Of a DNA stretch of 64,000 nt, positions 24,141-31,990 are shown piece after piece (the first letter of the stretch is position 1; every line of letters starts with the position of its first letter). The notes below the pieces were generated by a model. That model was not told the origin of the DNA, did no database searches, and saw only the letters and a program-made list of their open reading frames with translations. Made by a program: the position numbers and the translations under genes. Source of the DNA: M3007 sp033764075 (GTDB lineage Bacteria > Bacteroidota > Bacteroidia > Chitinophagales > Saprospiraceae); NCBI GenBank assembly GCA_033764075.1, contig JANRJH010000018.1:160415-224414 (forward strand), in the 5' to 3' direction.

Positions 24141-24194
24141 AAGTGCAGCGATGGAAAAAATTAATGGCGGTTTTTTCCAAAAACCAATGCACTT
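24141..24194 (+). terminator. Two-part hairpin after the phosphodiesterase gene
   Basis: Outer arms AAGTGCA (24141-24147) and TGCACTT (24188-24194) enclose inner arms TGGAAAAAA (24152-24160) and TTTTTTCCA (24171-24179). It sits 45 bases past the stop and can end the ilvE operon; the T-run lies inside the inner arm rather than after the stem. Confidence 0.5.
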
Positions 24195-24247
24195 GTTTTG
24201 AATTGCAATTTGGTCAAAATAAAGTTATTTATTTTATTTTTTCAACT

Positions 24248-24255
24248 TAAATTTG
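24248..24255 (+). promoter_or_regulatory. -7 box TAAATTTG upstream of fabH
   Basis: TAAATTTG matches TAnnTTTG, 34 bases before the fabH ATG in a very AT-rich stretch. No -33 TTG at the expected spacing. Confidence 0.45.
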
Positions 24256-24289
24256 TTTTTTAAAATTTTTGCAAAAAAGAAGAAAAAGT

Positions 24290-25261
24290 ATGGCAGAAGC
24301 ACGGATAACCGCCATAGGTATGGCGGTACCTGAAACGAAAATTACCAACCGTTATTTTGAAAATATAGTGGACACCACGGAAGATTGGATCGTCTCCCGA
24401 ACGGGCATTCAGGAGCGCTATCACGCGCGGCCCGATGAATTTTCCAGTGATTTGGCCGTGCGTGCCGTGGAAGACATGATCAGACGGTACGGGGTTTCCG
24501 TTCGCGATGTCGACCTGGTGATTGTCTCCACCGTCACACCGGATCAACCCATGCCTTCGGTCGCCTGCCGCCTGCAGCACCGATTGAACATGGGACCGGC
24601 CGGCGCCTTCGATGTATATGCCGCTTGTGCCGGTATGATGTACGCCATCAACATCGCCAAGGGAATGATCGCCGCCGGCTCGCACCAAAAAGTGCTGGTG
24701 GTGGGCAGCGAAACCCTGTCCAAGGTAACCGACTTTACCGACCGAACCTCCTGTGTTCTGTTTGGCGATGGCGCCGGCGCCATGCTCTTCGAAGCCGCCG
24801 AAAAAGGCAACGTGGGCAAAGGCATTACCGGCGCCGACGGATCGGGCGGCGCTGATTTGTATATTTCCGGTTACGCCGACGACATTGACGGACACCCGGT
24901 GGTGCACAACCGAAAAATTGTGCAAAACGGCCGAAAGGTTTTCAAATGGGCGGTGAACACCATGTCGGAAATGTTCGAAAAACTGCTCGTGCTCAACGAT
25001 ATGAAAAAGGAAGACCTCTCCTGGTTCGTTCCGCACAGCGCCAACATGCGCATTCTGGAGGCGATATGCGCTGAAACAGGTTTCCCGATGGAGCGCACCC
25101 TGGAAAGCCTGGTGAACTTCGGCAACACCTCCTCCGCGAGCATTCCACTGGCCATCTGCCAGGCGCTGGATCAATCGCGGATCAAATCGGGGGACACCTT
25201 GCTACTGCTGGGCTTCGGTGGCGGACTCACCTATTCCGGTACCCTGATCCGCTGGATGTAA
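24290..25261 (+). CDS. fabH: 3-oxoacyl-ACP synthase III (KAS III)
   Basis: A 323-residue thiolase-fold enzyme that starts fatty-acid chains by condensing acyl-CoA with malonyl-ACP. The catalytic triad is complete: C113 in YAACAGMMY, H249 in VPHSANMRI, N279 in NFGNTSSAS. TEDWIVSRTGIQERY and LLLGFGGGLTYSG are also typical. The start at 24290 (MAEARITAIGM) is preferred; the ATG at 24269 adds only basic residues. It is monocistronic, about 2.5 kb from fabD. A housekeeping FabH or a paralogue for special chains cannot be told apart here. Confidence 0.93.
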   Translation: MAEARITAIGMAVPETKITNRYFENIVDTTEDWIVSRTGIQERYHARPDEFSSDLAVRAVEDMIRRYGVSVRDVDLVIVSTVTPDQPMPSVACRLQHRLNMGPAGAFDVYAACAGMMYAINIAKGMIAAGSHQKVLVVGSETLSKVTDFTDRTSCVLFGDGAGAMLFEAAEKGNVGKGITGADGSGGADLYISGYADDIDGHPVVHNRKIVQNGRKVFKWAVNTMSEMFEKLLVLNDMKKEDLSWFVPHSANMRILEAICAETGFPMERTLESLVNFGNTSSASIPLAICQALDQSRIKSGDTLLLLGFGGGLTYSGTLIRWM

Positions 25262-25432
25262 CCCCATTGCATTTTTTATGGGTTGTATAGTGCGTTTACA
25301 CACGACCGTTGTCTTTTTCAATGGCCAGACGTGCTTTTTTACTGCTTAAATATTGACTTTTATCAAAAAAGCAATGAATTTCGTCACCATGGGCGCTGAT
25401 TTTCGCAATGGCAGATGAGGGTTCGGCATGGA

Positions 25433-25440
25433 TACCTTTG
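25433..25440 (+). promoter_or_regulatory. -7 box TACCTTTG upstream of the MBL-rhodanese gene
   Basis: TACCTTTG lies 47 bases before the ATG at 25488. It falls inside a longer in-frame reading that starts at 25428, which argues against that earlier start. Confidence 0.5.
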
Positions 25441-25487
25441 TGCAGGTTTTAAACATTCCCGATCGTTCACCAAAATTAAACAGTACC

Positions 25488-26900
25488 ATGAAAGTAGAAC
25501 AATTGTATACAGGCTGTCTGGCTGAAGCGGCCTATTATATCGAAAGCAACGGAGAGGCGGCCATTATTGATCCGTTGCGGGAAACCGCTCCTTATGTGGC
25601 GCGTGCACAGAAAGACGGGGCAAAGATTAAATACGTTTTGGAGACCCACTTCCATGCAGACTTTGTGAGCGGGCACATCGACCTGGCGAAAAAAACCGGC
25701 GCTACCATCGTTTTCGGGCCCACGGCGCAGCCCAACTTCCCGGCGTACGTGGCCAAGGACGGCGAGGAGATGAAAGTGGGCAACGTAACCATCAAAGTAC
25801 TCCATACCCCCGGGCATACCATGGAAAGTTCAACCTTCCTGCTGAAGGATGAAAACGGAAAAGATTACGCCATTTTCACCGGCGACACCTTGTTTATCGG
25901 CGATGTTGGCCGGCCGGACCTGGCGGTCAAGACCGACCTAACGCGTGAAGACCTGGCCGGTCACCTGTTTGACTCCCTGCGCACCAAGATCATGACCCTC
26001 GCCGACGAAGTGATCGTTTACCCCGGACACGGCGCCGGCTCTGCCTGCGGCAAAAAAATGGCTAAAGAAACCGAGTCGACGGTTGGCCTGCAAAAACAGC
26101 TCAACTACGCGCTGCGCGCCGATATGACCCGCGACGAATTCATCCGGGAAGTAACCGAAGGGCTCGTTGATCCGCCCCAGTATTTCCCCAAAAATGCGGT
26201 CATGAACAAAATGGGCTACGACAGCTTCGATGAAGTGCTCGAACGCGGGGTTGTTCCCCTCAGTGTGGATGCTTTTGTCTCCACCGTGGAGTCGAACGAC
26301 GCCATGATCCTCGACACCCGACACGAAAGCGAATTTGTGAAAGGATTCATCCCCGGCTCCATTTTTATCGGGCTCGACGGCCAGTTCGCCTCCTGGGTAG
26401 GCACCCTCATCACCGATCTGAAGCAGCCGCTGGTGCTGGTGACCGACCCGGGTCGCGAGGAAGAAGCCGTAACGCGCCTGTCGCGGGTGGGGTACGATTA
26501 CACCCTCGGATACCTGGAGGGCGGCTTTAACGCCTGGAAAGCGGCGGGCAAAGACGTGGACACCATCCCGTCCATCAACGCCGACGCGTTTGCCGAAGCC
26601 CAACGCACAGGCAAAGAAACAGTGCTTGACGTGCGACGCAACAGCGAGTACAACACCGAACACGTGGTGGGCGCCCAAAACTTTCCGCTCGACTTCATCA
26701 ACCGCAACATGACCGAAGTAGACCGCGACCGCCCTTACCTGCTCCATTGCGCAGGCGGTTACCGTTCCGTTATTGCCGCCTCCATACTCAAGGCCCGCGG
26801 CTTCGACCGGCTGGTGAACGTGGCAGGTGGCTTCAAGGCCATCAAGGAAAGCGGCAAAGTGCCCATGACAGAATACGCTGAGCAGGTCACGGAATTGTAA
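25488..26900 (+). CDS. MBL-fold hydrolase with two rhodanese domains (persulfide dioxygenase/sulfurtransferase type)
   Basis: 470 residues. The N-terminal metallo-beta-lactamase domain has THFHADFVSGH, HTPGHTMES, TGDTLFIGDVGRPDL and YPGHGAGSACG, as in ETHE1/CstB-like persulfide dioxygenases. Two rhodanese domains follow. The first (about 265-360) has no active-site Cys (LVLVTDPGREEEA); the second has HCAGGYRS, so the Cys is present. Predicted role: oxidation of glutathione or low-molecular-weight persulfides with transfer of sulfane sulfur in the cytoplasm, linked to sulfide detoxification. The start at 25488 (MKVEQLYTG) is the usual family N-terminus. It ends in a strong terminator. Confidence 0.92.
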   Translation: MKVEQLYTGCLAEAAYYIESNGEAAIIDPLRETAPYVARAQKDGAKIKYVLETHFHADFVSGHIDLAKKTGATIVFGPTAQPNFPAYVAKDGEEMKVGNVTIKVLHTPGHTMESSTFLLKDENGKDYAIFTGDTLFIGDVGRPDLAVKTDLTREDLAGHLFDSLRTKIMTLADEVIVYPGHGAGSACGKKMAKETESTVGLQKQLNYALRADMTRDEFIREVTEGLVDPPQYFPKNAVMNKMGYDSFDEVLERGVVPLSVDAFVSTVESNDAMILDTRHESEFVKGFIPGSIFIGLDGQFASWVGTLITDLKQPLVLVTDPGREEEAVTRLSRVGYDYTLGYLEGGFNAWKAAGKDVDTIPSINADAFAEAQRTGKETVLDVRRNSEYNTEHVVGAQNFPLDFINRNMTEVDRDRPYLLHCAGGYRSVIAASILKARGFDRLVNVAGGFKAIKESGKVPMTEYAEQVTEL

Positions 26901-26927
26901 ACGAACCTGTATTGTCTCCCCATGCGC

Positions 26928-26964
26928 AAAACGGCTTCTTCCAACCCGGAAGGGGCCGTTTTTT
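26928..26964 (+). terminator. Rho-independent terminator after the MBL-rhodanese gene
   Basis: A 14-bp stem (AAACGGCTTCTTCC from 26929 with GGAAGGGGCCGTTT, two G-T pairs) around loop AACCC, followed by a run of six T. Classic form, 28 bases past the stop. Confidence 0.88.
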
Positions 26965-27031
26965 GTGTGTCGGCCCGCGTTAATCATTTGTCAACACGTC
27001 GCACCCGCCCTCCGGCAAATGGTTAAACATC

Positions 27032-27039
27032 TACCTTTG
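27032..27039 (+). promoter_or_regulatory. -7 box TACCTTTG upstream of the DUF1573 gene
   Basis: TACCTTTG matches the Bacteroidota consensus and lies 56 bases before the ATG at 27096; it directly follows the terminator of the preceding gene. Confidence 0.5.
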
Positions 27040-27095
27040 CACCGTGTTTTAATGAACAAACAATCCAATCAATAACATTACACAACATACCCATC

Positions 27096-27680
27096 ATGGA
27101 AAAGAACAAACAAATTCGGATTGCACTGGTTGCCCTGCTGGCGCTGATGGCTGTCGGCTTTGCAGTCACCGGGTCTATGAACGGCTGGTTTGGTCAGTCG
27201 GAAGGCGAAAAAATCCGCAGCGCCGCCTCTACACTGGACGGCGCCAATGCCCTGGCAGACGCCAATCGCAGCGTGACCGTTGGTCAAAGCGATAATATGC
27301 CCGGCGCAAACGTGAATGCCCTGCCCATCCCCTCCGGCCCGACCACGACCATCCAGTACGAAAAAGATCGCTACGATTTCGGCACAGTTAAAGAGGGTGA
27401 AGTGGTTAAATACGCCTTTAAGTTCACCAATACCGGCAAAGAACCTCTGCTCATCAGCAATGCCAAGGGTTCTTGCGGCTGCACGGTGCCCACCTGGCCC
27501 AAAGAACCGGTTGCGCCCGGTGCCTCCGGCGAACTCGTCGTCGAATTCAACACCAAAGGCAAACCCGGCAGACAGTCCAAACGCGTCACCGTGACCGCCA
27601 ACACGGTACCTACCGAAACCTTTATCGAAGTCGCCGGCGAGGTGATCGGCAAGGAACAACCTGCGGCCAAAGGAAACTGA
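27096..27680 (+). CDS. Exported DUF1573 domain protein
   Basis: 194 residues with an N-terminal membrane anchor or signal peptide (IALVALLALMAVGFAVTG) and a low-complexity linker. A DUF1573 domain spans about 92-180 (YDFGTVKEGEVVKYAFKFTNTGKEPLLISNAKGSCGCTVPTWPKEPVAPGASGELVVEF). This Ig-like, ASPM-SPD-2-Hydin-like fold carries the signature SCGC motif. Such proteins are very common in Bacteroidota envelopes; function unknown. The gene converges on ndh, and heptanucleotide repeats begin 3 bases after its stop. Confidence 0.9.
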   Translation: MEKNKQIRIALVALLALMAVGFAVTGSMNGWFGQSEGEKIRSAASTLDGANALADANRSVTVGQSDNMPGANVNALPIPSGPTTTIQYEKDRYDFGTVKEGEVVKYAFKFTNTGKEPLLISNAKGSCGCTVPTWPKEPVAPGASGELVVEFNTKGKPGRQSKRVTVTANTVPTETFIEVAGEVIGKEQPAAKGN

Positions 27681-27683
27681 TTC

Positions 27684-27718
27684 GAGTGTCGATTGTCGAA
27701 TGTCGAGTGTCGAGTGTC
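27684..27718. repeat. Heptanucleotide tandem repeat GAGTGTC
   Basis: Five 7-bp units right after the DUF1573 stop: GAGTGTC, GATTGTC, GAATGTC, GAGTGTC, GAGTGTC. It is the reverse complement of the block at 27756-27797, so the two can pair over a 37-base loop and act as a terminator for both convergent genes. Confidence 0.85.
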
Positions 27719-27755
27719 TTGTACTCCTGGCTTCTATGGGTAATCAAGCGTACAT

Positions 27756-27797
27756 GCCACTCGACATTCGACACTCGACATTCGTCATTCGCCATTC
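27756..27797. repeat. Heptanucleotide tandem repeat GACAYTC (inverted copy)
   Basis: Six 7-bp units: GCCACTC, GACATTC, GACACTC, GACATTC, GTCATTC, GCCATTC. The TGA stop of the minus-strand ndh gene (27785-27787) lies inside the fifth unit, so the last residues of NDH-2 (NGE) are encoded by the array. Confidence 0.85.
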
Positions 27798-29074
27798 GTC
27801 CGCTGCCAGGGTTTAATGACCAACCGCAGGCTTTGGTCGTAGGTGATGTAGTTCCATAGCCAGTTGATAAAAATGAACACCTTGTTTTTGGCGCCGAGGA
27901 TGGCAAACAGGTGTATAAACAACCAGACAAACCAGGCGAATGCGCCCTGGAAGCGCCAGAAAGGCAAGTCTACCACGGCCCGGTTTCGCCCGATGGTGGC
28001 CATGGCGCCCAGGTCCCGATAGGCAAACGCGCGCGCTTTCCCGCCTTTTTCCCAAGCAACCAGGTTCCGGGCCAGTTGTTTGGCCTGCTGGATGGCTACC
28101 TGGGCCACCTGCGGGTGTCCTTTTCCTTCGTATGCGTTTTGCACAAGCGCAAGATCGCCGAGCACGAACAGATTGGCATACCCGGGTACCCGGTTGCATT
28201 CATCCGTGTACAACCGCCCGCCCCGGGCATAGGCCTGGTCGGGTAAACCCGGAATGGCGTTGCCGGCCACCCCTGCCGCCCAGATCACTTTGTTGCTGCG
28301 GAGGGTTTTGCCGTCGGATAGCCGGACGGTCTGCCCGTCGTAGTCAGTTACAAATGTCTCCAGCTGCAGTTCCACACCCAAATCAAGCAGGTACTTTTCC
28401 GCTTTGGCCGACGCCTGCGGGCTCATGCTGCTGAGCAGCCTGTTTTCGCCGTGAATGAGGTGTATATTGATTTCCTCCCGATTGAGGTCGGCATAATCCT
28501 TGCCGATGATGTGTTTTTTCATTTCGGCCAGCGCACCGGCGATCTCCACCCCGGTAGCACCGCCACCCACCACCACGATGTCGAGCAGGGGCTGGCGTTC
28601 TTCGTAGCCCTGCGCCGCTACGGCACGCTCGTAATCCTCAAAAATATTGTTGCGAATGTACAGCGCTTCACTGACCGACTTCATGGGTATGGCGTGCGCC
28701 CGAATGCGGGCGTTGCCGTACCAGTTGGTATCGGTACCGGTGGCCAGCACCAGATAGTCGTATTCCAACTCACCTATATTGGTGTATATCATCTGCTGAT
28801 CTGGGTCAATGCGCTCCACCGTTGCCAGCCGGAAGGAAATATTTCGGCTGTTCTGAAACAACTTCCGGAAGGGAAAAACAATGCTCGAGGGCTCCAGGCC
28901 GGCCATGGCAACCTGGTAAAAAAGCGGCTGGAACTGGTGGAAATTATTCTTGTCGATCAGGACGATCTGAAATTCCCGGCGTTTCGACAACACGCGGGCC
29001 AGGGTGATGCCTGCAAATCCGCCGCCGACAACGACAACCCGTTTTTGATTGGTTCTGGCAATGTTGAAAGGCAT
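27785..29074 (-). CDS. ndh: Type II NADH:quinone oxidoreductase
   Basis: A 429-residue membrane-associated, non-proton-pumping NADH dehydrogenase. FAD site: VVVVGGGFAGITLARVL with acidic strand end VLIDKNN. NAD site: IVVVGGGATGVEIAGALAEM. The FAD-binding end motif is NLFVLGDLALVQ. C-terminal hydrophobic helices (FAWFVWLFIHLFAILG...FIFINWLWNYITY) anchor it to the membrane. It passes electrons to menaquinone in Bacteroidota. Its start codon lies in one arm of an 11-bp inverted repeat, and its stop lies inside a heptanucleotide array, so both ends of the gene touch unusual DNA. Confidence 0.94.
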   Translation of the reverse strand: MPFNIARTNQKRVVVVGGGFAGITLARVLSKRREFQIVLIDKNNFHQFQPLFYQVAMAGLEPSSIVFPFRKLFQNSRNISFRLATVERIDPDQQMIYTNIGELEYDYLVLATGTDTNWYGNARIRAHAIPMKSVSEALYIRNNIFEDYERAVAAQGYEERQPLLDIVVVGGGATGVEIAGALAEMKKHIIGKDYADLNREEINIHLIHGENRLLSSMSPQASAKAEKYLLDLGVELQLETFVTDYDGQTVRLSDGKTLRSNKVIWAAGVAGNAIPGLPDQAYARGGRLYTDECNRVPGYANLFVLGDLALVQNAYEGKGHPQVAQVAIQQAKQLARNLVAWEKGGKARAFAYRDLGAMATIGRNRAVVDLPFWRFQGAFAWFVWLFIHLFAILGAKNKVFIFINWLWNYITYDQSLRLVIKPWQRTNGE

Positions 29075-29135
29075 ATCGGGCTTTATTAAGACGTTTGAAC
29101 AATAAGTGTAATAATCAAACGCACCCGATATGCCT
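29071..29135 (-). promoter_or_regulatory. Inverted repeat that includes the ndh start codon
   Basis: GGCATATCGGG (29071-29081) and CCCGATATGCC (29125-29135) are perfect complements. Inside them CGTTTGA and TCAAACG also pair, near 29093-29099 and 29116-29122. In the ndh mRNA the 3' arm contains the ATG, so the leader could fold and block translation. It could instead be an operator. No -7 box was recognised here. Confidence 0.6.
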
Positions 29136-29146
29136 TTGTTTACTTA

Positions 29147-29182
29147 CTTTCAATTATTTTTGAAAATAATGAAAGTTTTTTT
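29147..29182. terminator. Hairpin with T-run between ndh and the outer-membrane barrel gene
   Basis: ACTTTCAATTATTTT pairs with AAAATAATGAAAGT (one bulged A), followed on the plus strand by seven T. On the minus strand it lies 12 bases beyond the barrel-gene stop, so it is probably its terminator although the T-run faces the other way. Confidence 0.55.
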
Positions 29183-29188
29183 GGCCCA

Positions 29189-29734
29189 CTACTTCCCGCC
29201 ACCCAGGAACACCTGAATGCCGAAGTTCAGGCCGAAGTTGTTGATGGCGTTGTCTACGTCGCTGTACTTCCGGCTGTCATAGCCCAAAAGGCCTTCGAGT
29301 GCGACGTGTTCGTTGAAGAAAATATCGGCCCCCAGCCCCAGTCCCCAGGTAACAAAGGAATCGCTGTTATCAAAAAATCCGAAAAACTCGTCAATATCGG
29401 CGCTGCCCAACCCGATCCGTCCTTGCCCAAAAAATGCTGTATTTCCGGCATTGGCGAAGTAATAACGCGCAAAGGGTTGAAAGGCGAAACGGAATCCTTC
29501 GGCGTCTCCGCTCACAGAGACAATCTCCAGTTGAAGACCCAGTGCAAGGTTGTCCCGGATGAAATAACCACCGTTGGGCGACAATTCGAGTTGGGCGGCA
29601 TTAAAATCGTCCAGGTTGGTGTTGTTAAAGCCGGCTACCCCGCCAACAAGCCAGTGGCCCCTTTCGGTTTGGGCCTGCAGGGCTCCCGAAAGAGAAACGA
29701 CAGCGAATATCAGTAGAAATCTGAGGGTAAACAT
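29189..29734 (-). CDS. Small outer-membrane beta-barrel protein
   Basis: 181 residues: a signal peptide (LRFLLIFAVVSLSGALQAQ) and an eight-strand-type barrel with alternating aromatic strands (GYFIRDNLALGLQLEIV, FRFAFQPFARYYF, WGLGLGADIFFNEHVALEGLLGY). It ends LNFGIQVFLGGGK. It resembles OmpA/OmpW-like barrel domains common in Bacteroidota; no ligand can be predicted. A weak -7-like TACATTTA precedes it. Confidence 0.85.
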   Translation of the reverse strand: MFTLRFLLIFAVVSLSGALQAQTERGHWLVGGVAGFNNTNLDDFNAAQLELSPNGGYFIRDNLALGLQLEIVSVSGDAEGFRFAFQPFARYYFANAGNTAFFGQGRIGLGSADIDEFFGFFDNSDSFVTWGLGLGADIFFNEHVALEGLLGYDSRKYSDVDNAINNFGLNFGIQVFLGGGK

Positions 29735-29835
29735 ATGAAATAAAAATTTAATTGTGAATGATGGTTTGATCGGATAAATGTAAGGTGCTTTTTGAAATTC
29801 AAATTTTCATCCGCGTATAAAAACCAGGGAAAATG

Positions 29836-31041
29836 TTATCCTTTCCCATGTTGATCGCCCAGCCGGTACAAGCTGAAGAGCGTGAAGGCGATCATCAGCC
29901 CCGGGAAAATGGAAACCCACCAGTCTGTCGGGTATTTTCGGGCCTCGCTCAGCAGGCCACCCCAGGATAAACTGCCGTGGGCGCCGCTTGCGTAACCCAG
30001 AAAGGCCAGCGACGCTTCCAACAGTATCGCGGAGGCAACGCTAAAAGAGGCCACTACGGCCAGCACTGGCAGGGTGTTGGGCAAGGCATGGCGCCACAGC
30101 ATGGGTATGGGCGAAAGCCCGGCCGCCTCTGCCGCCTGCATATACCCCAGTTCGCGGATCCGGATCAGCTCGGCCCGGAGCAATTGGGCAATGCCGGTCC
30201 AGCTCAGAAAACCGATCAGACCGATGAGTATCCACATCGATTGTCCGGCAAACAAGGATGCCAGGGCAATAATCAGCACCAGGCGGGGCACTGATTCCAG
30301 CACTTCTGCCGTGCGCATGATGGCCAGGTCGAGTGGGATGGCGACGGGCCTGGCGCCCCGGAAGAGGCGCCCGGCAAACCAACCCAGGCAACCGGAAGCT
30401 AAAGCCATCCCCAGGAGCCAGACTCCGTACTGTCCGCCCTGCACCTGAAAGGAATGTCGCCATGCGCTCATAAAAACAATGGTCATTAGGCAGTACAGGA
30501 TACCTGCAACCACCCACGTGCGCGATACCCGCAGCTTGCGGTCACCCCAAAAGCCGGCCAGACTGCCCAAAATGATGCCTGTCAGCAACGAAAGGCCGGC
30601 GCCCAGCAGTCCGGTGACCAGCGCTGTGCGGGCGCCGCCAACCAGTACGGCCGCCACATCGCGTCCCCGGGCGTCGGTGCCCAGCCAATGGATGAAACGC
30701 GGCCCGTACACCGGATCGGGCGAACCCGGCGGCAACCGGCCGGCTTGCCCTAGGGTGCTCCACTCACCGGATCGAAAGGGTATTGGCGCAAAAAGACTGT
30801 ATTCGTACCGGCCCGCTTTCCACGATTCCTGCATGCGAAGTGAATCCAGTGTCGGAATGCCATAAACACCCTGGGGGCCCATCAGCATCGAACGCAATGC
30901 CGGGGCATAAGCCTCCTGGTCTATTCGACAGTACAATGGCCGGTCGTTGCTCAACAGATCGCGAAACAACGCCAATGCGCCCAGCAACATCAACCAGCCC
31001 CATGCGAGCCGACGGCTATTCCCCTTCCACATGTTGTTCAT
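29836..31041 (-). CDS. ABC transporter permease, OppC/DppC type (orphan)
   Basis: About 401 residues. An N-terminal helix (LAWGWLMLLGALALF) is followed by a periplasmic segment with YGPRFIHWLGTDARGRDVAAVLVGGARTAL, the usual OppC/DppC signature. Four to five further helices carry the EAA-like loop AAEAAGLSPIPMLWRHALPN. No OppB partner, ATPase or substrate-binding protein is encoded nearby. The insert YCLMTIVFMSAWRHSFQVQGGQYGVWLLGMALASGCLGWFAGR makes it longer than typical OppC proteins. The start at 31041 overlaps the preceding kinase gene by 26 bases (31032 is the alternative). Peptide or nickel uptake is possible. Confidence 0.82.
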   Translation of the reverse strand: MNNMWKGNSRRLAWGWLMLLGALALFRDLLSNDRPLYCRIDQEAYAPALRSMLMGPQGVYGIPTLDSLRMQESWKAGRYEYSLFAPIPFRSGEWSTLGQAGRLPPGSPDPVYGPRFIHWLGTDARGRDVAAVLVGGARTALVTGLLGAGLSLLTGIILGSLAGFWGDRKLRVSRTWVVAGILYCLMTIVFMSAWRHSFQVQGGQYGVWLLGMALASGCLGWFAGRLFRGARPVAIPLDLAIMRTAEVLESVPRLVLIIALASLFAGQSMWILIGLIGFLSWTGIAQLLRAELIRIRELGYMQAAEAAGLSPIPMLWRHALPNTLPVLAVVASFSVASAILLEASLAFLGYASGAHGSLSWGGLLSEARKYPTDWWVSIFPGLMIAFTLFSLYRLGDQHGKG

Positions 31042-31909
31042 TCTTTGGATAAACGATCCGGAATGTACCTGCCAATTCCAATACAGCCGCCTGGGTACGT
31101 GCAAAACCCAGCAAAAAACCACCGCCCCCGGCACCGCATAATTTTAAAGAAAAATTTTCCTCCGTTAAAGTTTTCTTCCAAATGTTTTCAACATTATCCG
31201 GAATGGCATATCTCATCAAACTAAACTGGATTTCGGAAATGCGCTTCACCGCCGGCCAGAACAGGTCGTTGTCCGCCTGCATCCAGGCATCCAGGGCGCG
31301 ATTGTTTTCCGGCATCCATGCTGTTTCCAGGGTATGGCGGAAGTTTTGTTGTGTGCTCAATTCCAGAAAACGAGCGACCAGCGGGGCCGTTTTTCGGGGT
31401 GTACCGGTATCCAGCAGGAAAACGAGGGGTGGGGTAGTGGACCAACGATCGGACGGGTTGGCGGTGACCACCTTTTGTTGTTGGATCAACAAGGGGGTAT
31501 TCAGGTAGCTGGTCAGCGGATCAAGTCCGGAGCTTTGTCCGTGAAAATGGCTTTCCATTTTTCCCAGCAGTGTGCGCAACGCTGTCGGATCGTCTGTCTT
31601 TTGGCGGGCGAACCGATCGTACACACCGGCAATGAGCGCGCCGGAGCTGCCCAGTCCATATCCCAAGGGAATATTGGATTGAAAGCGAAGGCCTTTCCGG
31701 ACCGCTTGCTCAAAAGATTCGCTGTCTATCTCCGGGATTTCACGGAGTCCGTCACTTTGGGCAAGGGCCAGCAGCTCGTCGCCAAAAGGCAGCGAATCGT
31801 CGTACAGCCACCGCCCGCAGAAAGCCGGAACCGGCACGGCCAGCGCGGGTGCGCCGAGCAGCAGCACGTACTCTCCCAACAGCAGCATTTTACCTGGATA
31901 ATATCGCAT
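31016..31909 (-). CDS. GHMP-family kinase, mevalonate-kinase-like
   Basis: A 297-residue GHMP kinase. The N-terminal MRYYPGKMLLLGEYVLL is the typical substrate and fold motif, the ATP loop is IPLGYGLGSSGALIAGVY, and the C-terminal motif is KLCGAGGGGFLLGF. HGQSSGLDPLTSYLNTPLLI matches the mevalonate-kinase-type motif 2, so a mevalonate or phosphomevalonate role in isoprenoid synthesis is the best guess, as known in some Bacteroidota. The start at 31909 follows a TACCTTTG box by 6 bases. It overlaps the ABC permease. Confidence 0.8.
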   Translation of the reverse strand: MRYYPGKMLLLGEYVLLLGAPALAVPVPAFCGRWLYDDSLPFGDELLALAQSDGLREIPEIDSESFEQAVRKGLRFQSNIPLGYGLGSSGALIAGVYDRFARQKTDDPTALRTLLGKMESHFHGQSSGLDPLTSYLNTPLLIQQQKVVTANPSDRWSTTPPLVFLLDTGTPRKTAPLVARFLELSTQQNFRHTLETAWMPENNRALDAWMQADNDLFWPAVKRISEIQFSLMRYAIPDNVENIWKKTLTEENFSLKLCGAGGGGFLLGFARTQAAVLELAGTFRIVYPKNEQHVEGE

Positions 31910-31915
31910 GGCCGA

Positions 31916-31923
31916 CAAAGGTA
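31916..31923 (-). promoter_or_regulatory. -7 box TACCTTTG for the GHMP kinase gene
   Basis: TACCTTTG on minus, 6 bases before the ATG, so the transcript is likely leaderless or nearly so. Confidence 0.55.
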
Positions 31924-31941
31924 ACACACCGCAACAATCCG

Positions 31942-31949
31942 TACCTTCG
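31942..31949 (+). promoter_or_regulatory. -7-like box TACCTTCG for gcvP
   Basis: TACCTTCG differs from TAnnTTTG at one base and lies 41 bases before the gcvP ATG, divergent from the kinase promoter. Confidence 0.4.
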
Positions 31950-31990
31950 CGGTGTTTTGCGAACGTCAATCAGAAGGAGAAACAACATTT

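Noticed and set aside
26265..26560. First rhodanese domain of the MBL enzyme as an active sulfurtransferase
   Set aside because: No Cys is present at the active-site loop (VTDPGREEE), so only the second domain can be catalytic. This is a normal pattern for tandem rhodaneses.
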